DNA from: Chloroflexia bacterium
GTDB lineage: Bacteria > Chloroflexota > Chloroflexia > QHBQ01 > JADMIH01
Length of the DNA stretch: 12,460 bases
Reading direction: 5' to 3'
NCBI GenBank assembly: GCA_025927935.1
Contig: JAICKM010000119.1
Location: 1-12,460 of the forward strand
Shown: piece after piece, positions 1 to 4,955 of the stretch
Numbering within the stretch: the first letter of the stretch is position 1
How the letters are laid out: each line of letters begins with the position of its first letter
Program-made: the position numbers and the translations under genes
Notes under the pieces: generated by a model
Seen by the model: only the letters and a program-made list of their open reading frames with translations
What the model was told of the DNA's origin: nothing
Database searches by the model: none

Positions 1-1
1 A

Positions 2-493
2 GCCGGGGGCGCGGGGTTCCCCGACGCGATCCCGGCGACGCGGCAAACCTTTGCCGATGTGCCGCCGGGCCACCCGTTCTGGGTGTACATCGAAACGCTG
101 GCGCTCCACGGGACCATCTCCGGCTACGATTGCGGCGGGGCCGGGGAACCGTGCGACGCGCAGGGCCGGCCCTACTTCCGCCCGTATGCGGAGGTCACGC
201 GCGGCCAGATCGCCAAGATCGTGGTCGGGGCGGTGGGCTGGGGCGGGACGACGGGCGGGCAGGTGTTCGAGGATGTGCCGCCGGGGCACCCGTTCTACGA
301 GTGGATCGGGCAGGCGGCGGCGCATGGGATTTTGAGCGGCTACACGTGCGGGAGTGTGCCGGAGCCATGCGTCGAGCCGGCCCACCGGCCCTACTTCCGG
401 CCTGCCGTGGCGGCGACGCGGGGGCAGATGAGCAAGATTATCGCCAACGCCTTCCCGGCGTCCCAGCCCTGCGCCGCAGGCGCGGGGCCGTGA
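2..493 (+). CDS. S-layer-homology (SLH) repeat protein, C-terminal part
   Basis: The reading frame is open to the left edge, so only the last 163 residues are visible. They contain two SLH-like repeats (about residues 18-78 and 88-153) and the tail of an earlier one. Each repeat runs F-x-DVPPGHPF, an aromatic stretch, HG-x-[IL]SGY-x-CG, then a second Cys, RPYFRP and TRGQ-[IM]-x-KI. SLH repeats anchor exported proteins to the cell envelope, so this is probably a secreted or surface protein whose N-terminal functional domain is off-window. Both repeats carry a Cys pair in the loop before RPYFRP (CGGAGEPC and CGSVPEPC), which could form a disulfide outside the cell; that is inference. The protein ends shortly after the last repeat (stop TGA), so the repeats are C-terminal. 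The SLH assignment is solid; the full protein's role is unknown. Confidence 0.85.
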   Translation, partial: AGGAGFPDAIPATRQTFADVPPGHPFWVYIETLALHGTISGYDCGGAGEPCDAQGRPYFRPYAEVTRGQIAKIVVGAVGWGGTTGGQVFEDVPPGHPFYEWIGQAAAHGILSGYTCGSVPEPCVEPAHRPYFRPAVAATRGQMSKIIANAFPASQPCAAGAGP

Positions 494-520
494 CGTGCCG
501 CGGCGCCGTTTCGGGCAACA

Positions 521-551
521 AAAATCGCCGGGTGCTTAGCACCCGGCGATT
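521..551 (-). terminator. Intrinsic terminator between convergent genes
   Basis: A 14-bp perfect inverted repeat lies at 523-536 and 538-551 (arm AATCGCCGGGTGCT), with effectively a 3-nt loop. On the minus strand the stem is followed by a T5 run (the A tract 520-524 on the plus strand), so it suits the 74-residue gene at 567-791. It may also stop readthrough from the SLH gene ending at 493, though the plus-strand side lacks a T run directly after the stem. Confidence 0.8.
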
Positions 552-566
552 GCATTTCAGCGCGGT

Positions 567-791
567 TTAGCCGGCCTGGCGCCACTCATATTGTGCCGAA
601 GCGGCCATACCCTGTACATCTCGACCTAGATTGCCCAGATCGCTGTTCGCTTCGTCGGCGTAGCCGTCTTCAACATGGTTCGCCTGGCTGACGCGGGTGT
701 AGTCCATGCGGGCGGCGGGCATCTGTGCGGTGCCCGACTCCCAGTCGGTAGTGGACTCGGCGATAGCCTGATATTCATCCGTCATTTTCAT
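567..791 (-). CDS. Small acidic protein, 74 aa, unknown function
   Basis: I do not recognise a family. The protein is 74 residues, begins MKMTDEYQA, is rich in Asp, Glu, Ala and Ser, contains no Cys, and has no signal peptide or membrane segment, so it is probably soluble. The start at 791 is chosen because AAGGAG (802-807 on the minus strand) lies 10 nt upstream; the second ATG at 785 would be 16 nt away, and a longer frame reaching 869 has no ribosome site. The gene stands alone, with a TTGCGG/TATAAT promoter upstream and a strong terminator just past the stop, the signature of a genuine monocistronic gene. The 5' leader is about 100 nt. Convergence with the SLH gene gives no functional hint. 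Confidence 0.72.
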   Translation of the reverse strand: MKMTDEYQAIAESTTDWESGTAQMPAARMDYTRVSQANHVEDGYADEANSDLGNLGRDVQGMAASAQYEWRQAG

Positions 792-901
792 GGAATTGCG
801 GCTCCTTTCCTGACGCGGATCGCGGACATGTAGCAGGGTCACGCGGATACACGGACCCAACCTGCCCACGCTGGCAGAAGGACGCCTTTGTGCTATGCGG
901 T

Positions 902-930
902 ATTATAGCACCATCTGTTCCCCACCGCAA
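902..930 (-). promoter_or_regulatory. Sigma70-type promoter of the 74-aa gene
   Basis: On the minus strand, -35 TTGCGG (925-930) and -10 TATAAT (902-907) are separated by exactly 17 nt. The predicted start is near 895, giving a leader of about 100 nt before the ATG at 791. The consensus -10 lies in GC-rich sequence, which makes chance less likely. Confidence 0.7.
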
Positions 931-1006
931 GCGTTTGGCACGACGAATATGACGGCGGAATCTCGTGCGCTCTGCACAAAAATGCCGGGGTCGGGCCTGT
1001 TGTCGA

Positions 1007-1927
1007 TCAGGGTTCCATCCAGTGCACGTTGTTGGCAAAGTCCTTCATCGACCAGACGCCGGGAATGATCTGGCGGTGGATCATGAAAGCAGGATCCACC
1101 ACGGGATCGGCATGGTCCCGCAGGCGGAACGCGCCATGATAGCCCCGCGCTTCCAGTTCGGCGACGATCTCCGCGTTATACGCGCCGAACGGATAGGACA
1201 TGAACAGCGGTTTGTGGCCCAGCACCTCCTCCAGATCGCTTTCCGAGCGATTAAGCTGGTCTTTCACCTCGTCCATGGTCAGGATCGCTAGGTCGCGATG
1301 GTCCCAGGTATGGGTGCCGATGGTGTGCCCCCGGCGCTCCAGGTCCTTGAGCTGATCGGCGGTCATAAAGTAGCGCTTGCCGATGGTCACGGTGTCGATG
1401 AAGAATGCGCCCCGGTAGCCGTACTTTTCGAGCAGCGGCGCCGCATCGGTGTACTGCTCGCTGTTGTCGTCGTCGAAGGTGATCATGACCGGATGCGCGG
1501 GCAAGGTGTAGCCGCCGTGAATGGCATCGACCAATTGCTGCGGCGAGACCGACTCGTAATCGTTATGCTTGAGCCACTTCAGGTGCATCTCGAACTTGTT
1601 GAGCGGCACATCGTAATCGCCCGCGGCGGGCACGCCGAAGTGATGGTAAGCCAGGACCGCGATAGACGGCAGCAGGCCGGGCGTCGCCGACGGCGGCGCC
1701 GCGGTCGCGCTGGGTGGCGCCTCGGTGGCGGTTGCCGGGATAGCCGTGTTCGTAGGCGCGCCCGCCGTCGGCGTGGGCGCGACCGTAGCGGCGGGCACAA
1801 ACGACGGCGCGATGGGGGTGTTGGCCGCGGTATTGCCGCCACAGGCGGCGGCCAGTACCGCCAGTGCAATCAGGCAGATCAGGGCGGCAGCACGCCTACT
1901 GCGTGCCGCAGGGATCGACAGGGACAA
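1007..1927 (-). CDS. Polysaccharide deacetylase lipoprotein (NodB/CE4)
   Basis: Predicted zinc-dependent de-N-acetylase of carbohydrate esterase family 4, acting outside the membrane on an N-acetylated glycan. From a TTG start at 1927 (GAGG 7 nt upstream) the protein is 306 residues. It begins with a lipoprotein signal peptide: an Arg-rich n-region, a hydrophobic core, and LAAAC with lipidated Cys29. A Pro/Thr/Ala linker covers residues 30-86. The NodB domain follows: YHHFG near 95, TFDD at 150-153 (catalytic base and metal Asp), HTWDH at 206-210 (two metal His), YPFG at 245-248, and a late His near 284. All core metal ligands are present. TFDDD replaces the usual TFDDG, and YPFG replaces the classical RxPYG, as in PgaB/IcaB-like members. 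An in-frame ATG at 2023 would put 32 Pro/His-rich residues before the signal peptide and is disfavoured. It lies downstream of the membrane-protein gene in the minus-strand cluster. The substrate cannot be told. Confidence 0.88.
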   Translation of the reverse strand: MSLSIPAARSRRAAALICLIALAVLAAACGGNTAANTPIAPSFVPAATVAPTPTAGAPTNTAIPATATEAPPSATAAPPSATPGLLPSIAVLAYHHFGVPAAGDYDVPLNKFEMHLKWLKHNDYESVSPQQLVDAIHGGYTLPAHPVMITFDDDNSEQYTDAAPLLEKYGYRGAFFIDTVTIGKRYFMTADQLKDLERRGHTIGTHTWDHRDLAILTMDEVKDQLNRSESDLEEVLGHKPLFMSYPFGAYNAEIVAELEARGYHGAFRLRDHADPVVDPAFMIHRQIIPGVWSMKDFANNVHWMEP

Positions 1928-2022
1928 AACGGGACCTCGTTTAGTATGGGTATGGGATGGTGTACCTGTAGTGTCGGGTGGCCGCGGCGCTAACGCCGGA
2001 CATGTGATAGCCGGATAATGCA

Positions 2023-2051
2023 ATCTAACCGGAAAACCAACGCGCCGTCAA
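2023..2051 (-). promoter_or_regulatory. Candidate internal promoter before the deacetylase gene
   Basis: On the minus strand, -35 TTGACG (2046-2051) and a weak -10 TTAGAT (2023-2028) are 17 nt apart, giving a start near 2016 and a leader of about 90 nt. A GC-rich inverted repeat (CGCGCC/GGCGCG, about 2041-2068) overlaps the -35 and is followed by TTGGTTTT. It might partly terminate transcription from the genes upstream. Only three -10 positions match consensus. Confidence 0.4.
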
Positions 2052-2081
2052 GGCGTACCGCGGCGCGGCGAACGAAGGAGT

Positions 2082-2447
2082 CTAATGGAAAGCCGTATCG
2101 AAGGCGCGCTGCGATAGGCCCCAGAGAAACATTAGCGCCAGCCCGTAAATCAGCGAGGCCTGGCTGTCTGTCCGGCCACGGGTGAGGGTAAACGCCAGCG
2201 GTATGGTCAGGAAGGTGCATACACCATACAGAAAGTGGATGCCATTGGCGGGCATCAGCCCCGTAAACACCAGAATCAGGCCGACGATGGCCTGGACCGC
2301 GAACAGGCCGGCGGCCAGGATCAGCGCGCCGTTAAAGTTGCCATCCGGGCCGCGCCGGCGCAGAAACAGCACGAGGCCCCAGACGCCTACGATGAATGTG
2401 TAGAGCAGGGCCATATTGGCAATGGTATGGTGGATCTGTTGCAGCAT
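2082..2447 (-). CDS. Four-helix integral membrane protein, 121 aa
   Basis: No family recognised. From ATG 2447 (AGGA 8 nt upstream) the protein is 121 residues with four hydrophobic segments, roughly 12-29, 39-61, 70-89 and 96-112. Loops are short; the first carries RRRGPDG and the third TRGR, suggesting cytoplasmic loops by the positive-inside rule. His6, His7 and His71 (in NGIHFLYG) lie at helix edges and could bind a cofactor such as heme, but nothing proves this. The longer frame reaching 2630 overlaps the upstream gene and reads as low-complexity, so the short start is preferred. It starts 31 nt after the stop of the beta-propeller lipoprotein gene, so the two are very likely cotranscribed. 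Confidence 0.78.
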   Translation of the reverse strand: MLQQIHHTIANMALLYTFIVGVWGLVLFLRRRGPDGNFNGALILAAGLFAVQAIVGLILVFTGLMPANGIHFLYGVCTFLTIPLAFTLTRGRTDSQASLIYGLALMFLWGLSQRAFDTAFH

Positions 2448-2478
2448 CGATCTGTCCTGTGCGGGTGGCCGCCCGCGA

Positions 2479-3840
2479 TTAGCCCAATCCGCGCGGCATG
2501 ATCCAGGCCGGGAATGCGCCGTCGACCAGCGGGATCGACTTGCCGGGATTGGCGGGGTTGACCAGGTAGATTTTATCGTTGTGGATTTGCTTGGGCGTGC
2601 CGTCGGCGCAACTCTGCTCCACCGCGCCATAGGCCAGCCATTGGTCGGGAGACCAGGTCAGGCCGCGCAGGAAGTAGTAGTCGTTCTCCGCCTGCGGCAG
2701 GCTAATGTTGATCGCTGATCCGCTGCCGGTGGGCCGGGCGACATGAATGGCGCCGGGGGAGGCGCACGCTGTCCGTACCGTCTGCTCGGCAAGCGCGATT
2801 TGCGTGCCGCTTGGCGAGAGGGCCAGGCCGCGCACCTGGCTGCCGCCGGGCGCCGTCAGGTCGGTGATCCGGCGGGTGGCAACATCAAGCGCGTGGAGTC
2901 GTAGCCCGTTCCCGGCGGCGTTCAGTGTGTTGCGGGGGGCGCCGGCAAACAAGATTCGATTGGTGTAATGGTATTGCAGCGGCGCACCGAAGACCCAGGC
3001 CCCATCGCCACTGGCGGGCCAGTTGGTCAGTTGGCGGGCCGGGCCGCCGCTGGTCGGGTAGGGGATCAGCCAGATATTCCCGCCACGCACGGCCATCACC
3101 TGGTTGTCGGCCGTCCACCCGGCGTAGTTCCCTTCGCCGAGGGTTTCCTCGGTGCCGGCTTTCACGTCGGCGACCACAAGCTGGTTATTCACCGAGGTGA
3201 CGATATGCCGGCTGTCCTGCGCCCAGGGACCGTTGTACTTCACCCGGCTGACCTGCCCGGCGGCCAGGTCCAGCAGAAAGTAGCGGGGGCCGGTAGGGCC
3301 GCCCACGACGGTGTACAACAGCCGGGCGGCATCGGGCGAGGGGTTCAGGTCGATGACCCGGCCGGTACCCCCATCGGCGGCGGGCTGTGACAGCAATACG
3401 CGCGGGTCGTTGCCCTGGCGATCCACCGTCCAGATCTGGCCGTCGAGGCCGGCATAGGCCAGGCGCCAGCGCACATTGAGCTGCCCGGCGGGCACGGGGC
3501 GCGTCTGCACCCCGGCGCTGGGCGGCGGATTGGCCGGCGCGGGCGTGGCCGCCGGCAGGGTCGGCACGGCGCCAGGCGCGGGGGTGGGCAGGTTCAGCGA
3601 GTCCAGCGACGGCCCAAAACTCCCACTGGAATTGGCGTTCCCTTGCGGATGGGGCGTTTCCGGGGTGGGGCCGGGCGTGGTCTGGAGTCGTGGCTTAGCG
3701 GCTATCTGGGCGGCAGGCGCGTTGCTCAACCGCGCGGGTTCGCTACCGCAGGCCGCCAGCAACAGCCCACCGAGTACCAGGGCAGCAGCACAGGTCGCCG
3801 GGCCGCTCTGCCACAGGCGCCGGAGAGCTAGGATGCGCAT
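2479..3840 (-). CDS. Lipoprotein with TolB/WD40-like beta-propeller
   Basis: The 453-residue protein starts at ATG 3840 with GAGGTGA 5-7 nt upstream. The signal peptide ends in a canonical lipobox LAAC with Cys31, so it is a membrane-anchored lipoprotein. A Pro-rich linker spans about residues 35-115. The remainder reads as repeated four-stranded blades of the PD40/TolB type: IWTVDRQGND, LNPSPDAARLLYT, IWLIPYP, LALSPSGTQIALA and TWSPDQWLAYG are typical blade signatures. Such propellers mediate protein or ligand binding and usually lack catalysis. Four Cys occur in the C-terminal half (TACASP, QSCADG among them). It is the first gene of the cluster that continues with a membrane protein and a polysaccharide deacetylase, suggesting a cell-envelope role. 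Fold prediction is good; the specific function is unknown. Confidence 0.82.
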   Translation of the reverse strand: MRILALRRLWQSGPATCAAALVLGGLLLAACGSEPARLSNAPAAQIAAKPRLQTTPGPTPETPHPQGNANSSGSFGPSLDSLNLPTPAPGAVPTLPAATPAPANPPPSAGVQTRPVPAGQLNVRWRLAYAGLDGQIWTVDRQGNDPRVLLSQPAADGGTGRVIDLNPSPDAARLLYTVVGGPTGPRYFLLDLAAGQVSRVKYNGPWAQDSRHIVTSVNNQLVVADVKAGTEETLGEGNYAGWTADNQVMAVRGGNIWLIPYPTSGGPARQLTNWPASGDGAWVFGAPLQYHYTNRILFAGAPRNTLNAAGNGLRLHALDVATRRITDLTAPGGSQVRGLALSPSGTQIALAEQTVRTACASPGAIHVARPTGSGSAINISLPQAENDYYFLRGLTWSPDQWLAYGAVEQSCADGTPKQIHNDKIYLVNPANPGKSIPLVDGAFPAWIMPRGLG

Positions 3841-3944
3841 AGGTTCACCTCTGCCTGGACCGATCTCTCGACGGGGATTGGGATGTGGATCAAGGCCGCT
3901 GCGTCACCAACGAACCGCGCGTGGATTTATGTTAATCCAGCAAG

Positions 3945-3974
3945 AGTATAGCATAGCCCGAAAGGGCTTGTCAA
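3945..3974 (-). promoter_or_regulatory. Strong sigma70-type promoter of the lipoprotein cluster
   Basis: On the minus strand, -35 TTGACA (3969-3974, perfect) and -10 TATACT (3945-3950) are separated by 18 nt. The predicted start is near 3938, leaving a leader of about 98 nt before ATG 3840. Inside the spacer sits a 5-bp inverted repeat AGCCC-TTTC-GGGCT (3955-3968), placed where a repressor could block polymerase. Confidence 0.8.
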
Positions 3975-4077
3975 CACGCGGAATCGCCCACGCTCGCGCC
4001 CACGCCGCGGGCCGGATCCCTCGCAACGGCACCCCGCGCTGAATCCTCGTAGCCAAGCGCAACCATCTTGCTTGTAG

Positions 4078-4098
4078 GAGCCGGTTTCAAACCGGCTC
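4078..4098. repeat. Short palindrome of dispersed-repeat type
   Basis: GAGCCGGTTT (4078-4087) and AAACCGGCTC (4089-4098) form a 10-bp stem with almost no loop, preceded by TTGTAG. A second small hairpin (GCAGG...CCTGC, around 4112-4128) follows. Sequences of the form GTAGG-(G-rich)-GGTTT-CAAACC-(C-rich) recur many times in some bacterial genomes. With one copy here I can only say it resembles them. No T run follows, so it is not an obvious terminator. Confidence 0.45.
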
Positions 4099-4140
4099 AC
4101 GGTCTCAGTGCAGCAGGGAAATCCTGCGTCGGCTTTACCA

Positions 4141-4232
4141 CCCAGGTCAAATACTATCTCAAGTAGTAACTATTGACATAATACTTATCAGAAAATCGGG
4201 TATCGAATATAGAAGATTTTCGGGCAATAGCC
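4141..4232. other. AT-rich upstream region with inverted repeat
   Basis: This stretch is markedly AT-rich against its surroundings and contains no gene. GAAAATC (4191-4197) and GATTTTC (4215-4221) form a 7-bp inverted repeat with a 17-nt spacer; both arms are followed by CGGG. The right arm ends 11 nt before the -35 of the micropeptide promoter, a plausible place for a regulator or an UP-like element. Confidence 0.35.
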
Positions 4233-4261
4233 TTGACACGTTTGGAAAACTGTGGTAGTAT
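4233..4261 (+). promoter_or_regulatory. Strong sigma70-type promoter of the micropeptide unit
   Basis: -35 TTGACA (4233-4238, perfect) and -10 TAGTAT (4256-4261) are exactly 17 nt apart. The predicted start is near 4268, about 60 nt before the first micropeptide start codon. With the terminator at 4563-4594 this defines a transcript of about 325 nt with no conventional gene in it. Confidence 0.78.
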
Positions 4262-4328
4262 ACCTCCAGAGGCAATCAATCAGGGGAGCTAGACTTCCCC
4301 CAAGCGTGAGCGAAAGGAGAACTGCTGT

Positions 4329-4394
4329 ATGTTCAAAATTAAAACTCACGTATTGGAGATGCGCTTTCAGGTGGATCGTTCGGGCCCTCGGTAA
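4329..4394 (+). CDS. Micropeptide 1, 21 aa, first of two tandem paralogues
   Basis: ATG 4329 is preceded by a perfect AAAGGAG (4313-4319) with a 9-nt gap. The frame gives 21 codons ending TAA; residues 1-7 are MFKIKTH and the rest VLEMRFQVDRSGPR. It aligns without gaps to micropeptide 2 (4481-4543): V-L-E-M-R, Q-V-D and G-P are identical, and F/Y and S/T are conservative. Five shared residues (V8, R12, V15, G19, P20) use codons differing only at the third base, as expected if the amino-acid sequence is selected. It is charged and not membrane-like. A hairpin GGGGA...TCCCC (4283-4300) precedes the ribosome site. It could be a leader peptide, a signalling peptide or a modified-peptide precursor; no maturation gene is nearby. 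No known family recognised. Confidence 0.68.
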   Translation: MFKIKTHVLEMRFQVDRSGPR

Positions 4395-4403
4395 AAGGGG
4401 GCC
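4383..4403 (+). promoter_or_regulatory. Stop-codon hairpin of micropeptide 1
   Basis: GGCCCTC (4383-4389) pairs with the G-rich GGGGGCC (4397-4403, one G-U pair), leaving the loop GGTAAAA that contains the stop codon TAA. The 5' arm is made of the Gly and Pro codons and part of the Arg codon. The same arrangement recurs at micropeptide 2. Confidence 0.5.
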
Positions 4404-4415
4404 GATTCTCGACCA

Positions 4416-4446
4416 GGGGAAGAGTCATTTTCTCGACGAATTCCCC
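4416..4446 (+). promoter_or_regulatory. Hairpin upstream of micropeptide 2 ribosome site
   Basis: GGGGAA (4416-4421) and TTCCCC (4441-4446) form a 6-bp stem with a 19-nt loop, 19 nt before the Shine-Dalgarno sequence. It mirrors GGGGA (4283-4287)/TCCCC (4296-4300) before micropeptide 1; both begin in the shared string CAGGGGA. The duplicated unit therefore includes a structured leader and not only the peptide. Confidence 0.45.
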
Positions 4447-4480
4447 AACGCAGCGAAAGACAAGTAAGGAGAGTTCCTTA

Positions 4481-4543
4481 GTGTATAAAGCGAACCTTCG
4501 TGTCTTGGAGATGCGTTATCAGGTTGATCTTACAGGTCCCTAG
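4481..4543 (+). CDS. Micropeptide 2, 20 aa, second tandem paralogue
   Basis: GTG 4481 lies 9 nt after AAGGAG (4466-4471). The frame reads MYKANLR, then VLEMRYQVDLTGP, and stops at TAG (20 codons). It starts 152 nt after micropeptide 1 and shares with it an aromatic residue 2, Lys3 and the core VLEMR-[FY]-QVD-x-[ST]-GP, despite synonymous third-base differences at five codons. The final Gly-Pro-stop is notable, since Pro before a stop codon is a slow context for peptide release in known arrest peptides such as TnaC; whether that applies here is inference. The stop lies in the loop of a hairpin, and a factor-independent terminator follows 20 nt later. Antisense and overlapping longer frames look like shadows. 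Confidence 0.68.
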   Translation: MYKANLRVLEMRYQVDLTGP

Positions 4544-4552
4544 GTTGGGACC
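4535..4552 (+). promoter_or_regulatory. Stop-codon hairpin of micropeptide 2
   Basis: GGTCCC (4535-4540, the Gly and Pro codons) pairs with GGGACC (4547-4552) around the loop TAGGTT, which begins with the stop codon. Compared with the hairpin at 4383-4403, the C-G pair 4385/4401 is replaced by T-A at 4537/4550, a covariation that keeps both the pair and the Gly codon. GGACC (4548-4552) can alternatively pair with GGTCC (4566-4570) inside the following terminator. Confidence 0.5.
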
Positions 4553-4562
4553 ACGTAATGGT

Positions 4563-4594
4563 GGAGGTCCGGGTCGCGCCGGGCCTCCTTTTTT
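4563..4594 (+). terminator. Intrinsic terminator of the micropeptide unit
   Basis: GGAGGTCCGG (4563-4572) pairs with CCGGGCCTCC (4579-4588), 10 bp with one G-U pair and a 6-nt loop, followed directly by T6 (4589-4594). It is a textbook factor-independent terminator on the plus strand. Its 5' arm overlaps the alternative pairing described for the hairpin at 4535-4552. Confidence 0.88.
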
Positions 4595-4659
4595 GTGCCT
4601 GCCGCGAGTGCGCACGACCAGCACAGTGGCCCGACCAGGCATGGATGGGCCGTCCCGGA

Positions 4660-4761
4660 CAAAGGACAAGCCCCGATGGTTGGGCGGACCACCGGGGCTA
4701 TCCAAAGGAGGAAAGTTCTTCTGTATAGTATAACGTCCATCCTCGCCCATCGCTTCCATCG
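4660..4761 (+). repeat. 102-bp direct repeat, copy 1
   Basis: It is identical to 4816-4917 except C4747/T4903 (period 156). It contains a hairpin AGCCCCG-a-TGGT / ACCA-c-CGGGGCT (4669-4699), then AAAGGAGG (4704-4711), which is perfectly complementary to the usual 16S rRNA 3' end. Nine nt later comes CTG TAT AGT ATA. The frame reads LYSITSILAHRFHRR, reminiscent of the micropeptides (aromatic residue 2, then [VI]L, then R-[FY]-[QH]) with one residue deleted, but it has no nearby stop and no normal start codon. The single mismatch is synonymous (Ala) in this frame. It may be a decayed micropeptide unit or a purely regulatory repeat. Confidence 0.75.
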
Positions 4762-4815
4762 CCGCCAAAGAGAATTGCCGCCAATTTTGGGCGGGCGGGA
4801 GCCCAATGCGCGGGG

Positions 4816-4917
4816 CAAAGGACAAGCCCCGATGGTTGGGCGGACCACCGGGGCTATCCAAAGGAGGAAAGTTCTTCTGTATAGTATAACGTCCATCCTC
4901 GCTCATCGCTTCCATCG
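4816..4917 (+). repeat. 102-bp direct repeat, copy 2
   Basis: This is the second copy of the element at 4660-4761, separated from it by 54 nt of unrelated sequence that itself holds a CCGCC...GGGCGG hairpin. The same hairpin, AAAGGAGG and CTG-led frame recur. The element has no terminal inverted repeats and no flanking target duplication that I can see, so it does not look like an insertion sequence. It ends 38 nt before the large bidirectional terminator. Confidence 0.75.
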
Positions 4918-4955
4918 GCGATCACGAGTTTTGAAGCTGTTTTGCGACGTAGTTT

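Noticed and set aside
970..1005. Possible terminator after the deacetylase gene
   Set aside because: A T5 run exists on the minus strand, but the preceding stem (GCCCG/CCGGC) has a mismatch and too few pairs to call.
1928..2023. Upstream ATG start for the deacetylase at 2023
   Set aside because: It overlaps the candidate -10 and would place a Pro/His-rich stretch before the lipoprotein signal peptide; TTG 1927 has a ribosome site and a proper signal peptide.
4173..4178. A second TTGACA upstream of the micropeptide promoter
   Set aside because: No acceptable -10 hexamer occurs 16-18 nt downstream.
4252..4467. 71-codon frame overlapping micropeptide 1
   Set aside because: Its start lies inside the promoter -10 region, it is out of frame with the conserved peptide and has no ribosome site.
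4478..4915. 145-codon minus-strand frame containing a 52-residue in-frame duplication
   Set aside because: It is antisense to micropeptide 2, the terminator and the repeats. The duplication follows from the 156-bp period being divisible by three. No ribosome site precedes it, and the only base difference between copies changes an amino acid.
4660..4917. Possible CRISPR array
   Set aside because: Only two copies, far too long at 102 bp, with a single 54-nt gap and no cas genes.
4660..4917. Possible insertion sequence or MITE
   Set aside because: No terminal inverted repeats, transposase or target duplication visible.
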